A stretch of DNA of 64,000 nt, from NCBI RefSeq assembly GCF_001692325.1, contig NZ_LXKN01000073.1, positions 62,001-126,000 of the forward strand. The letters run 5' to 3'. The notes beneath the pieces are model-generated. The model worked only from the letters and a program-made list of their open reading frames with translations. It was not told where the DNA came from and did no database searches. The number at the start of each line of letters is the position of its first letter. The stretch's first letter is position 1. This stretch comes from Rhizobium sp. AC27/96 (lineage in GTDB: Bacteria > Pseudomonadota > Alphaproteobacteria > Rhizobiales > Rhizobiaceae). The translations under genes were made by a program, and so were the position numbers. Shown here piece after piece: positions 37,104 to 45,740 of this stretch.

Positions 37104-38207
37104 ATGACACACGACATCGCCTCGGAAATCAGCCCCAAATCCGGTGATCGGATCGAGGGGCTCTCGACCCCGCGCCCGATCATCGACGAGGAACGGCTGG
37201 CTGCGAATATCGCTCGCGTGCAGTCTTACATGGACGCGCACGGCCTGAACTTCCGTCCGCATATCAAGACGCACAAGATCCCAGCCGTGGCGCGCGCCCA
37301 GGTAGCCGCCGGCGCCAAGGGTATCAACTGCCAGAAGATCACCGAGGCGGAAGCATTTGCCGATGCCGGCTTCGAAGATATCCTGATCACCTTCAACATT
37401 CTCGGCCCTGAAAAGCTTGTTCGCCTCTCGGCGCTGAACGATCGCATTTCCGGCCTGAAGGTCGTGGCCGACAGCACCGTTACCGTCGACGGTCTCTCTG
37501 CCTGGTTCGCCGAACGCAAGCCGCTGACCGTGCTGGTGGAATGCGACACCGGCGGTGCGCGCTGCGGCGTGCAATCGCCCGAGCAAGCCGCCGCTCTCGG
37601 CAAGCATATCTCCGGCAAGCCCGGCCTCACCTTCGGGGGCTTGATGAGCTATCCGAAGCCCAATAATGCCGAGGGGACGCAGGCGTTCCTGGCCGACTCC
37701 GTTGCGCTGCTGAAGAATGAGGGCATCGCATGCCCTGTTGTCAGCAATGGCGGCACACCAAGCCTGTTCGAGGCGCACCTCGTGACGGCGGCTACCGAGC
37801 ATCGTGCCGGCACCTATATTTATAACGACAGATCAATGGTGCGCGCCGGTCATTGCCGCGAGGAGGATTGCGCGATGCATATCCTCGCCACCGTCGTCTC
37901 CAGGCCAACCGAAGACCGCGCCGTCATCGACGCCGGCTCGAAGGCGCTCACCTCCGATCTCCTCGGCTTTGCCGATTTCGGCCATGTGGTCGATTATCCG
38001 GAAGCCATCATCAAGGGTCTTTCGGAAGAGCATGGGGTGATCGACCTGTCGAACTGCACCGGTCCGCGCCCGCAGATCGGCGACAAGATCCGCATCATCC
38101 CCAATCACACCTGCGTCGTATCCAACCTGTTCGACCAGATGGTCTTCCACCGAGACGGCGTGGTGACCCGCGTCGAGGATGTGGCCGCTCGCGGGCTCGT
38201 CTGGTAG
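37104..38207 (+). CDS. DSD1/D-threonine aldolase-type PLP enzyme
   Basis: 367 residues, fold type III PLP enzyme. The PLP lysine is Lys55 (RPHIKTHK). The C-terminal zinc pair His335/Cys337 (PNHTCVVSNLFDQM) is the HxC motif of D-serine dehydratase and D-threonine aldolase. It should cleave or dehydrate a D-beta-hydroxy amino acid. The ATG at 37104 overlaps closely with the M81 stop (TGATATG), showing tight coupling. The reaction type (aldolase or dehydratase) cannot be decided from sequence alone. Confidence 0.93.
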   Translation: MTHDIASEISPKSGDRIEGLSTPRPIIDEERLAANIARVQSYMDAHGLNFRPHIKTHKIPAVARAQVAAGAKGINCQKITEAEAFADAGFEDILITFNILGPEKLVRLSALNDRISGLKVVADSTVTVDGLSAWFAERKPLTVLVECDTGGARCGVQSPEQAAALGKHISGKPGLTFGGLMSYPKPNNAEGTQAFLADSVALLKNEGIACPVVSNGGTPSLFEAHLVTAATEHRAGTYIYNDRSMVRAGHCREEDCAMHILATVVSRPTEDRAVIDAGSKALTSDLLGFADFGHVVDYPEAIIKGLSEEHGVIDLSNCTGPRPQIGDKIRIIPNHTCVVSNLFDQMVFHRDGVVTRVEDVAARGLVW

Positions 38208-38226
38208 CGGCTTCGGCGACAAGCCG

Positions 38227-38271
38227 CCCTCGTGGTTCGATACGGCCCTGTGGGCCTCCTCACCTTGAGGG
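38227..38271. repeat. dispersed intergenic repeat, copy A
   Basis: CCCTCGTGGTTCGA, then a GGCCC/GGGCC hairpin, ending CTCCTCACCTTGAGGG. This matches the reverse complement of the segment at 57844-57886 (CCCTCATGGTGACG ... CCTCGAACCACGAGGG). It lies just after the DSD1-type gene. Confidence 0.7.
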
Positions 38272-38378
38272 CCGCTCCCGGCGCCTTACGGCCCAGCTGC
38301 CCCGTCGCGATGTGAGCCGATCGTCTCCCGTCCCGTAGTAGGGCGCTCGCATATGAACTGAGATCGTTACCATGCAAC

Positions 38379-38400
38379 CCTTCTCCCCTTGGGGAGAAGG
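38379..38400. repeat. RIME-type hairpin core
   Basis: CCTTCTCCCC TTGGGGAGAAGG is a perfect palindrome and the same hairpin core as in both arms of the repeat at 61661-61820. It lies in the 380-base gap between convergent genes, which holds no gene. Confidence 0.75.
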
Positions 38401-38501
38401 AGCTCCCAGCGCAGGCGTGCTCCACATGCAATTGCCCTGCACCCGGCAGCGGGAAAGCCAATCGCTTGATTGCAATTTTGTCTTGGCGTGGGCTCGCTCC
38501 G

Positions 38502-38563
38502 CCTCATCCTGAGGTGCGCAGCGTCCTGAGCTTGTCGAAGACGCGGAGCCTCGAAGGACGAGG
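38502..38563. repeat. dispersed intergenic repeat, copy B
   Basis: CCTCATCCTGAGGTG ... CCTCGAAGGACGAGG, with internal hairpins. The same element is seen inverted at 57711-57750 (CCTCGCCCTTCGAGGG ... CCACCTCAGGGTG). Together with copy A it fills most of the gap after the DSD1-type gene. Confidence 0.75.
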
Positions 38564-38587
38564 CGGTCCGCGATGATGGCCGCCTCC

Positions 38588-39721
38588 TCAGGAGGCGACC
38601 GAGCTCAGCAATTCCATGTCGATGTCCGTGAGTTCCACCCTGCGCTCGAAAGCGATGCCGCTTTCATCGAACAGGTGGCAATCGGCGATACGCATGCCGG
38701 TCTTCAGCGGCGCCTCCAGGCGGATCGCTACGCTGCCGGGCAGTGTTGCGCAGAAATTCTCGTCGACCCCCTCGGCGGAAGCGTAGGCAACCGTCTGTGC
38801 GCCCAAATGCTCGACGACGGTGGGTATGATGGTCAATGTCAGATCGCCACCACCGAGCAGCACATGCTCCGGCCGGATGCCCAGCGTCAGGGCCTTGCCG
38901 ACCGCATCCTGGCGCGGCATCACCGGCAGGAGCGCCTTCTGGCCCTTGTACTCAATTTCCACGCCCGCATCGCTGACAGCAGTGCAGGTCACGGGCAGGA
39001 AGTTCATCTTGGGATTGCCGATGAAGCGGGCGACGAACGTATTCGCCGGCTTGTGATAAAGTTCCAGCGGCGGGCCGACCTGCGATATCTCGCCGGCATT
39101 GAGAACGACGATCCGGTCGGCCATGGTCATGGCCTCCACCTGGTCGTGCGTCACATAGATCATGGTTGCCTGCAGTTGGCGATGCAGTCTTGCCAGCTCG
39201 ATGCGCATATCGGCGCGCAGAGCGGCATCAAGGTTCGACAATGGTTCGTCGAAGAGGAATATCTTCGGTTCGCGCACGATGGCGCGGCCGATGGCGACGC
39301 GCTGGCGCTGACCACCGGACAAATTGCCCGGCTTCTGATGCAGCCGCTGCTCCAGATGCAGGATGCGCGCGGCGTTCTCGACCTTGGCCTTCAGCTTGTC
39401 CTCCGGCATCTTTTCCACCCGCAGCGGAAAAGCGATGTTCTCGAAGACGGACATATGCGGATAGAGGGCATAGGACTGGAAGACCATGGCAATGCCGCGC
39501 TTGACGGGCGCCAGATCGTTCACACGACCGCCATCGATCATGATGTCGCCGCTGGTCACCTCGTCAAGGCCGGCAATCATCCGTAGCAGGGTCGACTTGC
39601 CGCAGCCGGATGGGCCGACGAAGACGATGAATTCGCCGTCGTCAACGTCAAGCTCGACGCCCTTGATGACTTCGAAATGACCATAAAATTTCTTGACCTG
39701 ATTAAGGTGAAGCTTTCCCAA
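38588..39721 (-). CDS. sugar ABC transporter ATP-binding protein (MsmK/UgpC type)
   Basis: 377 residues. Walker A GPSGCGKST, Q-loop VFQSYALYPHM, signature LSGGQRQRV, Walker B IFLFDEPLSNLD, His switch VTHDQ, then a C-terminal TOBE/MalK-type regulatory domain. It powers uptake through the permeases at 41-43 kb. It is the last gene of the operon, separated from the binding-protein gene by a strong hairpin. Confidence 0.96.
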   Translation of the reverse strand: MGKLHLNQVKKFYGHFEVIKGVELDVDDGEFIVFVGPSGCGKSTLLRMIAGLDEVTSGDIMIDGGRVNDLAPVKRGIAMVFQSYALYPHMSVFENIAFPLRVEKMPEDKLKAKVENAARILHLEQRLHQKPGNLSGGQRQRVAIGRAIVREPKIFLFDEPLSNLDAALRADMRIELARLHRQLQATMIYVTHDQVEAMTMADRIVVLNAGEISQVGPPLELYHKPANTFVARFIGNPKMNFLPVTCTAVSDAGVEIEYKGQKALLPVMPRQDAVGKALTLGIRPEHVLLGGGDLTLTIIPTVVEHLGAQTVAYASAEGVDENFCATLPGSVAIRLEAPLKTGMRIADCHLFDESGIAFERRVELTDIDMELLSSVAS

Positions 39722-39767
39722 ACTCTGTCTCCGCGCGGCGCCGCTACTAGGCGGGCAGGGCTCGAAA

Positions 39768-39790
39768 GGCCGCGCGCAATGCGCGCGGCC
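39768..39790 (-). terminator. intercistronic hairpin after the binding-protein gene
   Basis: GGCCGCGCGC, 3-base loop, GCGCGCGGCC: a perfect 10-pair stem in the 84-base gap between the binding-protein and ATPase genes, with no T run. It more likely protects the 3' end of the upstream message than fully terminates, giving more binding protein than ATPase. Confidence 0.7.
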
Positions 39791-39805
39791 CGGCGATCTG
39801 CGATC

Positions 39806-41035
39806 TTACTTGTACTGCTCGAGATCGGCAGCTGCCTTTTTCAAGGCATCCGCCGGCTGGGCCTTGCCGGTTACGACCGACTGGACCATCTCGATCATCA
39901 CGTTCTGGAAGCCCTTATAGTCCTTGAAGAGCGGCTCGGGACCACCATAGGCGATGCCATCGATGAACGGCTTCCAGGAAGCGTCCTTCTTGACGAACTC
40001 GTCAACCAGCGGCGACGGACGCAGCGGCGTGAGACCGGCGCCGCCCTGGAGCTCGTATTCCGCCTGCGGACCCGGAGACGTGATGAACTTGGCGAACTCG
40101 GCTGCCTTGTCCTCGACGCCGCTGCCCTTGAAGACAGCAAGGCTGTCGGTGATGAGCAGCGTGCCCTGACCCTTGGCAGAAGGACCGAGCGGCAGTGGCG
40201 CGACGCCCCAGCTGATCTTCGTTTCCTTCAAGCGAGCGGCGGCACCGGAGCCGGCCTGGATCATGCCGACCTTGCCATCAAGGAAGATGGCACGCATTTC
40301 GTTCTGCTCATAGGCCGTCGGTCCTTCGACCGAGTAAGGCGTGATGTCCTTGTAGGCCTGGAGAGCCGCCAGAACTTCGGGGCTGTCGAGGACGATCTTG
40401 TCGCCATCGATGACCTTGCCGTTATTGGTGTAAACCCAATGCAGGAACTGGTGCATGGTGTTGTCGAAGGTCTTGGCCGAGAGGCCGTAGCCGGGGATGC
40501 CCGTCTTTTCCTTGATCGTCTTGGCGTCGGCGATTTCTTCGGCCCAGGTGGTCGGTGGCTTCTCGGGATCGAGGCCGGCCTGCTTGAAGAGATCCTTGTT
40601 CCAATAGAGCGCCTTGGTCGAGAAGGCGATCGGCGTGCCCCACTGCTTCCCATCGAAGGTTACCGTACCGACGATGCCTGGATAATAGGCCTTCTTCTCG
40701 TCATCCGTCATCGGGATCGGAACGATCAGATCGTTATCAGCGAACTGCTTGAGCGTGCGCGAACCGACATAGGCCATGGCGACCGGCGTGCCGGCAGCAG
40801 CAAGCGTGGTTGCCTTGTCCTGGCATTGTTCCCAGCCGACGACTTCAGGCTTGACGGCCCAGCCCGGATTCTTGTCTTCCCACTGCTTGATGTACTTCAC
40901 ATGGATCGGGTCGATGCTGTCGCCGCAATAGATCCAACTGATCTCCTTGTCGGCGGCCTGGGCGTTCACGGCGCCAAGCGCGGTGGAGCCGAGCAAAGCA
41001 AGGGCAAGAAGCCCCGTCTTGAAATGGAATGTCAC
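39806..41035 (-). CDS. sugar ABC transporter substrate-binding protein (family 1)
   Basis: 409 residues. A signal peptide (FHFKTGLLALALLGSTALGA, cleavage near VNAQAA) precedes a maltose-binding-protein-like fold (WEDKNPGWAVKPEVVGWEQC, GTPIAFSTKALYWNKDLFKQ, GSGAAARLKETKISWGVAPL). It should bind an oligosaccharide or sugar derivative in the periplasm and deliver it to the two permeases. The ligand is not evident. It follows the MalG-like gene by 36 bases. Confidence 0.95.
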   Translation of the reverse strand: MTFHFKTGLLALALLGSTALGAVNAQAADKEISWIYCGDSIDPIHVKYIKQWEDKNPGWAVKPEVVGWEQCQDKATTLAAAGTPVAMAYVGSRTLKQFADNDLIVPIPMTDDEKKAYYPGIVGTVTFDGKQWGTPIAFSTKALYWNKDLFKQAGLDPEKPPTTWAEEIADAKTIKEKTGIPGYGLSAKTFDNTMHQFLHWVYTNNGKVIDGDKIVLDSPEVLAALQAYKDITPYSVEGPTAYEQNEMRAIFLDGKVGMIQAGSGAAARLKETKISWGVAPLPLGPSAKGQGTLLITDSLAVFKGSGVEDKAAEFAKFITSPGPQAEYELQGGAGLTPLRPSPLVDEFVKKDASWKPFIDGIAYGGPEPLFKDYKGFQNVMIEMVQSVVTGKAQPADALKKAAADLEQYK

Positions 41036-41071
41036 GTTTAAGCTCCCGTTCTCTCTGGTTGTTGATTGGTT

Positions 41072-41929
41072 TTATTGCTTCACCGCGCCAGCGGTCAGGC
41101 CGCTGACGAGATACCGTTGCAGGAAGAAGATCACGACCAGGGCCGGCGCGATGCCGACGAAACTTGCGGCCATGAGTTCGTTCCAGACGACCTCCTGCCG
41201 GCCGAAATAGGCAAAGAGCCCAACCGGCAGCGGCATGTATTCAGTCTTCGAATTGAAGGTAAGAGCGTAGATGAACTGCTGCGCGTAGGAACCGATGAAA
41301 GTGGTAATGGCGACGACGGTGATGCCCGGCATGGCGATCGGCAGGATGACGCGACGCAGCGTATAGAAATGGCTGGCACCATCGACAAAGGCGGCCTCGT
41401 CGAGTTCCTTCGGAATGCGCATCATATAAGTGCGCAGCAGCCAGATTCCGGAAGGAATTAGGAAAGCCACACCCGGTATGATCATGGCAAAATAGGTGTT
41501 CAGCACGCCGAAGGAGCGCATGAGCCGGAACAGCGGGATCAGCAGCACGGCGCCCGAAAACATGTTGACCGCCAGGAAGGCGCCGAGCAGCAGGCCGGCG
41601 CCCCTGAACTCGAAACGCGCGAAGGCATAGGCCGCCGGCACGACGAGGATCAGCACGATAATAGTACTCACGCCTGAGATCAGGAACGAATTGAAGATAT
41701 ACCAGCCAAAGCCCGGCACGCTGGTCCACATCGTGCGATAGGCTGCAAAGGAGCCGTTCTCGGGGATGAACCGGTAGGGCGACGAGAAAAGCTGGCTGAG
41801 CGGCTTCAGCGAGACCAGGAACCCTTCGACAAAGGGCGCCAGCACGAAGGTCAGGAACAGCAATATTCCGGCATAGATGCCGATGAGCTCGTACCACTTG
41901 TAGCGATGGATCATCGAAGGCTGGCTCAT
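41072..41929 (-). CDS. sugar ABC transporter permease (MalG type)
   Basis: 285 residues with six predicted helices and the EAA coupling motif (KELDEAAFVDGASHFYTLRR). The N-terminal helix is YAGILLFLTFVLAPFVEGFL. It overlaps the upstream permease by four bases (ATGA), the classic sign of coupled translation. Confidence 0.96.
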   Translation of the reverse strand: MSQPSMIHRYKWYELIGIYAGILLFLTFVLAPFVEGFLVSLKPLSQLFSSPYRFIPENGSFAAYRTMWTSVPGFGWYIFNSFLISGVSTIIVLILVVPAAYAFARFEFRGAGLLLGAFLAVNMFSGAVLLIPLFRLMRSFGVLNTYFAMIIPGVAFLIPSGIWLLRTYMMRIPKELDEAAFVDGASHFYTLRRVILPIAMPGITVVAITTFIGSYAQQFIYALTFNSKTEYMPLPVGLFAYFGRQEVVWNELMAASFVGIAPALVVIFFLQRYLVSGLTAGAVKQ

Positions 41930-42813
41930 CGCTGCTTGGCTCCCGTGGAAAAGCGGCTGGTCACGCGGAAATAGGCAAGGCAGAACAGCGACAGGAAGAT
42001 GCAGATCAACACTGCGCGGGCGGCACCCTCGCCATATTTATAGGATCCGATCGCCGTTCGATACGTGTCGATGATCATCGTCGTCGTCTCGCCGTTCGGG
42101 CCGCCGCGCGTCAGGATCCAGATAATATCGAAGGAGTTGAAGGTGGCGATCAGCGACAGCATCGACATGGTGACGAGCGAGGGCACCAGCAGCGGCAGGG
42201 TGATGCGGCGGAAGCGATAGAAGCGGCCGGCACCATCAGTCCAGGCGGCTTCATAGAGATCGTGGGGCACCGCCTGCATCGCCGCCAGCATGTAGAGGGT
42301 GACCATCGGGACACCGATCCAGACGTCGGTGACGATCGTCGCCCAGAAGGCCGAGCTGCCATAGGCTAGGAACGCCACCGGGCTGTCGACGATGCCGAAG
42401 CGTTGCAGCAGGCCCGAAATCATGCCGAACTGGCCGTTGTACATCCAGCCCCACATGAATATGCCGATCGCCATCGGCACGATCCAGGGAGGCATGGTGA
42501 GTACGCGGAAAAGCGAGCGGCCGGGAACAGCTGAATTCAGCAGCGCCGCTCCGAGCGTGCCGATTATCATCTTCAACGACACGGAGAAGAAGGTCCAGAT
42601 GAAGGTGCGGACGATGACGCCCGCGAACGTATCGTTGAAGATCTTGGCGTAATTCTCGACGCCAACCCAATTCGTCACCTTCTTCAACGACGCATCGGTG
42701 AAGGACAGGATTATCGTGTCGACCAGCGGATAGGCGACGATAACGGTGACGTAGAGGAGAGCCGGAAAAAGCAGGACCCAGGCGAAGATGACCGTGCCGC
42801 GTTGAACACCCAT
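41926..42813 (-). CDS. sugar ABC transporter permease (MalF type)
   Basis: 295 residues, six predicted helices (VIFAWVLLFPALLYVTVIVA first), EAA motif as PHDLYEAAWTDGAGRFYRFR. It pairs with the MalG-like protein to form the membrane pore. It starts 13 bases behind the oxidoreductase gene. Confidence 0.96.
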   Translation of the reverse strand: MGVQRGTVIFAWVLLFPALLYVTVIVAYPLVDTIILSFTDASLKKVTNWVGVENYAKIFNDTFAGVIVRTFIWTFFSVSLKMIIGTLGAALLNSAVPGRSLFRVLTMPPWIVPMAIGIFMWGWMYNGQFGMISGLLQRFGIVDSPVAFLAYGSSAFWATIVTDVWIGVPMVTLYMLAAMQAVPHDLYEAAWTDGAGRFYRFRRITLPLLVPSLVTMSMLSLIATFNSFDIIWILTRGGPNGETTTMIIDTYRTAIGSYKYGEGAARAVLICIFLSLFCLAYFRVTSRFSTGAKQR

Positions 42814-42826
42814 CCTGCGCCCCTCC

Positions 42827-43984
42827 CTAGGCGGCTCTTGAATGAAGCGCTTCGTCGAACTCGTCCCAGATCGGTCGGAGGTCGACGACAGTCCTCTTCA
42901 TGCGTGCCTCGTCCATCGAGAGCGCCAGAATGCCCGCTTCCAGCGCATTCTGGGTCGAAACCGGCAGATGCAGGCCCGTTTTGACATGCGCGATGATGTC
43001 GGCAGCCATCTGCTCATCGGCACCATAATGCTGTGAAAGCGTGGTAGCCGCGTAGGTGTTGTCGATCACCTTCTTGCCGGTCAGCACCTCGTGAACGTTG
43101 AAATAACCGCGAATGAAATCGCCTTCGGCCATGCCGCGCGAGCCCATGATGGCAAAGCGGCGGAACTGGTCCGGCACGTTCAGATTGGTGTGGAAGTTCA
43201 TGCCCACGCCGTTGGCATATTCGATGATCGCGACCTGATAATCGATGATGTCGCCATCGCTGTCGAAGACCTTGTCCGATCCCATCCAGCCGCTCGGCTT
43301 GCGATGGAAAAGTTCGAGATCGTTGATGCCTTCCCGCGCCGGGTCATTTTCCGGGATGAAGGTCTTGCGACCGCCAAAGCTCGCCACCCGCTCCGGACGC
43401 GCGCCGACCACGCCGTTATAAAGGTCGAGGTCGTGGCAGCATTTCTCCAGCATGAAGCTGCCGGAATAATGTTCGTAGCGGCGCCAGTCGCGCATGAAGA
43501 AGGCGCCGTGATAGGGCTCGATATGCTCGGATGCTTCGATGGAAACGACCTTGCCGAGCTTTCCTTCGGCTTGCGCTGTCAAAAGATCGCGATACATGGG
43601 CGAGTAGCGCAGGACCAGGCCGACATTCAGGCGCTCATGGCCGTATTTTGCCATCAGCTTTGCGAGCTCGATGCTGTCCCTGATCGTGGTGACGATCGGC
43701 TTTTCACAGAAAATCTTGAGGCCGGCCTCAAGGCCGATGCGGATATGATCGAGATGCATGTGGTTCGGCGAACCGATCATCAAGAGGTCGATCTTTTCGT
43801 TGGCGATCAGCTCTTGAGGCGTGGCATAGGCCTTTCCAGCGGAAATGCCCTGTTCGAGCAAACCAGGCAGGCCTGCCGGCGCCGGATCCACATAGCCGGC
43901 GATCTCGAAGCTTTCATCGATCGCCTTGAACACATAGCCCAGATATCCCAGGCGGAATCCCAGCCCAATGATTCCAACTCGCAT
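42827..43984 (-). CDS. Gfo/Idh/MocA-family oxidoreductase
   Basis: 385 residues. The Rossmann start MRVGIIGLGFRLGYLG, the family motif FCEKPI, and the C-terminal alpha/beta domain with HIEPYHGAFFMRDW and LEKCCHDLDLYNG (catalytic His region) are present. It should oxidise or reduce a sugar or inositol derivative with NAD(P). As the first gene of the operon it probably acts on the imported compound. Two A/T-rich repeats lie upstream and may be RpiR operators. Confidence 0.94.
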   Translation of the reverse strand: MRVGIIGLGFRLGYLGYVFKAIDESFEIAGYVDPAPAGLPGLLEQGISAGKAYATPQELIANEKIDLLMIGSPNHMHLDHIRIGLEAGLKIFCEKPIVTTIRDSIELAKLMAKYGHERLNVGLVLRYSPMYRDLLTAQAEGKLGKVVSIEASEHIEPYHGAFFMRDWRRYEHYSGSFMLEKCCHDLDLYNGVVGARPERVASFGGRKTFIPENDPAREGINDLELFHRKPSGWMGSDKVFDSDGDIIDYQVAIIEYANGVGMNFHTNLNVPDQFRRFAIMGSRGMAEGDFIRGYFNVHEVLTGKKVIDNTYAATTLSQHYGADEQMAADIIAHVKTGLHLPVSTQNALEAGILALSMDEARMKRTVVDLRPIWDEFDEALHSRAA

Positions 43985-43999
43985 ACTTTTCAGTTCCCA

Positions 44000-44020
44000 T
44001 TACGTAATTTATTTTCGTAA
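44000..44020 (-). promoter_or_regulatory. candidate operator 1 of the sugar ABC operon
   Basis: TTACG-N11-CGTAA, an inverted repeat enclosing AATTTATTTTC, 16 bases before the oxidoreductase ATG. The identical 11-mer recurs 73 bases away at 44079-44089. Confidence 0.45.
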
Positions 44021-44075
44021 GCTTGGGACAAATTTTCGCATTCGTCAACGACGTTCGCGCATTTACTCGAAAACA

Positions 44076-44090
44076 TGAAATTTATTTTCA
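44076..44090 (-). promoter_or_regulatory. candidate operator 2 of the sugar ABC operon
   Basis: TGAAA-N5-TTTCA, an inverted repeat that also contains AATTTATTTTC. The 73-base spacing to the first copy is about seven helical turns, so both would face the same side of the DNA. The symmetry resembles operators reported for HTH-SIS regulators. Confidence 0.45.
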
Positions 44091-44178
44091 GATCATCGCT
44101 TAAAAATGCGCAGCCTTCAAGTCTGAAGCTGCGCCCGTTTTGATCGCGTTGCCATTTATTTCGGCAGGCTGGCCGGCA

Positions 44179-44514
44179 CTATCTGCCAGGGCCGTTGTAT
44201 TGCCAATATTGATAGTTCGGCTTTCGGTTGCTGCTGGAAATGACGCCGTTCTGGTCGCAGACATAGCCCAGCGTGGGCAAGCCCCGATGGAAGTAGCCGC
44301 GATAGTACTCATCGTAGGGATACAATGTGGTCGTACTGCACTGAAATTTCTCGTCAGCCGCCATTTTTGGCGCAGTTACCCCCGGCAGGTTCTTGTAGGG
44401 ATAGACCGGCGCGACATATGGCTTGGGTATGAGCGGGTTATCGGCCATGGCGGCAACTGGCATGAGGCAGCCAAGGAACAGCGCGGCAATGGCGATTTTC
44501 GATTTGGTCCACAT
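44179..44514 (-). CDS. small exported protein of unknown function
   Basis: 111 residues. A signal peptide (KSKIAIAALFLGCLMPVAAM, cleavage near AMA-DN) is followed by a Tyr/Pro-rich segment (NPLIPKPYVAPVYPYKNLPG), two Cys residues (KFQCSTTTLY and GYVCDQNG) that could form a disulphide, and a Tyr/Trp-rich tail. GAAGGAG precedes the ATG. No family is recognised. Confidence 0.75.
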   Translation of the reverse strand: MWTKSKIAIAALFLGCLMPVAAMADNPLIPKPYVAPVYPYKNLPGVTAPKMAADEKFQCSTTTLYPYDEYYRGYFHRGLPTLGYVCDQNGVISSSNRKPNYQYWQYNGPGR

Positions 44515-44722
44515 GAATTGCTACGCTCCTTCAACCATGCGAGCGCAACGACCGCGCGCCGCATGTTGCAGATATAGTAAAGCCCGGGTCCGCCGCCAAC
44601 AAGGCCTCCATCAAAATCACGGCACGAGGCGCGGCTCCCTGCCGAGAGGTGTGCATTCACGCAACGTTACACCAAATAAAATGCTTTTATCCGGAAATAC
44701 AACATTAACGCGCAATCCGAAT

Positions 44723-44752
44723 TTGCGACAATTCGTAAGCATGTTATATAAT
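44723..44752 (+). promoter_or_regulatory. probable sigma70 promoter of the GT25 gene
   Basis: TTGCGA, 18-base spacer, TATAAT (44747-44752). The -10 box is perfect. A transcript would start near 44759, giving about 50 bases of leader before the ATT start at 44811. Confidence 0.55.
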
Positions 44753-44810
44753 GGCAGAACCATTGCCTTAACTGCTGTCGCCACGATTTCTGTTTGCAGG
44801 AGTAACAGTC

Positions 44811-45638
44811 ATTCTCGAACAGATTGATCGTACCGCCCCTATCGCCGATCCACTGGCTGCTGATGATGCCGCTCAGCAGCTGCGCATCTATGTCATCAAT
44901 CTTGATCATTCGCGCGATCGCTGGGAGCGTTTGTGTGGCCAGGCCGTGGAATACGACCTGGATATCACGCGCATACCGGCCGTTGACGGCCGTGCGGTCG
45001 CCGAAGAGGACCGCATAGACTTTCATCCCAAGTCGTTCATCTATCACAATGGCCGCAAGCTTCTGGCCGGCGAATATGGCTGTTATCGCAGCCATCTGCT
45101 CGCGCTTGAGCAATTCGTTGCCAGCGGCGACAAGATGGCCATCATCATGGAAGACGATATCGAGTTGAACGAGAGGCTGATCCCGCGCGCGATTGCAGCG
45201 ATGGATAGTGTCGATGGCGCTCGCCTCGTCAAGCTGGTCAATCACCGCCTGGTGGGTTTCAAACAGATCTGCGAGACTGCCGAAAACGATGTTGTCGGCC
45301 GCTGTATGCACGGCCCACAGGGATCGGCCGCCTGCTATATCGTCAACCGCAAGGCTGCCCAGAAGTTGCTGGTAACGCTGAAGCCGATGCTTCTTCCTTA
45401 TGACGTCGCCCTCGAACGCGGCTGGTCAACCGGTGTCGAGACATTCGCGACGCTTGAAAATCTTGCCGATTTCAGCCCGCATCGAGCCGACACGACGATC
45501 GGCAAGCGCATGGATTACCGCGCCGTAAAGCGGCACTCCCTGTTGCGGTTGACGGCGCACTGGTTCCGCACATGCGATCAGCTGCGCCGCTGGCGGTATG
45601 CCCTGCGTATCAATAGGTCACGGCCAGCAGCCACCTGA
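44811..45638 (+). CDS. glycosyltransferase family 25 (LPS/EPS biosynthesis), probable ATT start
   Basis: 275 residues. The GT25 N-terminal nucleotide-binding strand LRIYVINLDHSRDRWERL is followed by GYGCYRSH-like GEYGCYRSHLLALEQF, the DxD-like motif IIMEDDIEL, and GSAACYIVNRKAAQKLL. It transfers a sugar to a surface polysaccharide. No ATG, GTG or TTG lies ahead of the conserved N terminus in the open frame, whose upstream stop is at 44769. The ATT at 44811 has AGGAG eight bases upstream and a TATAAT promoter before that, so it is the best start. The TTG at 44931 would delete the conserved first strand. Confidence 0.85.
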   Translation: MLEQIDRTAPIADPLAADDAAQQLRIYVINLDHSRDRWERLCGQAVEYDLDITRIPAVDGRAVAEEDRIDFHPKSFIYHNGRKLLAGEYGCYRSHLLALEQFVASGDKMAIIMEDDIELNERLIPRAIAAMDSVDGARLVKLVNHRLVGFKQICETAENDVVGRCMHGPQGSAACYIVNRKAAQKLLVTLKPMLLPYDVALERGWSTGVETFATLENLADFSPHRADTTIGKRMDYRAVKRHSLLRLTAHWFRTCDQLRRWRYALRINRSRPAAT

Positions 45639-45740
45639 CGCAGCCCCGAGCGGGCGGTCGGCTGGCGAAAACCCTCATCAGCCTATGTGGCTGTTACCGA
45701 CGCTATGAGCGGAAAACGAAGGGTGCTTTTTGCAAGTGCC

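Noticed and set aside
44723..44770. ATG at 44752 as a start of the GT25 gene
   Set aside because: That frame (MAEPLP) hits a stop after six codons and is in a different phase from the glycosyltransferase.
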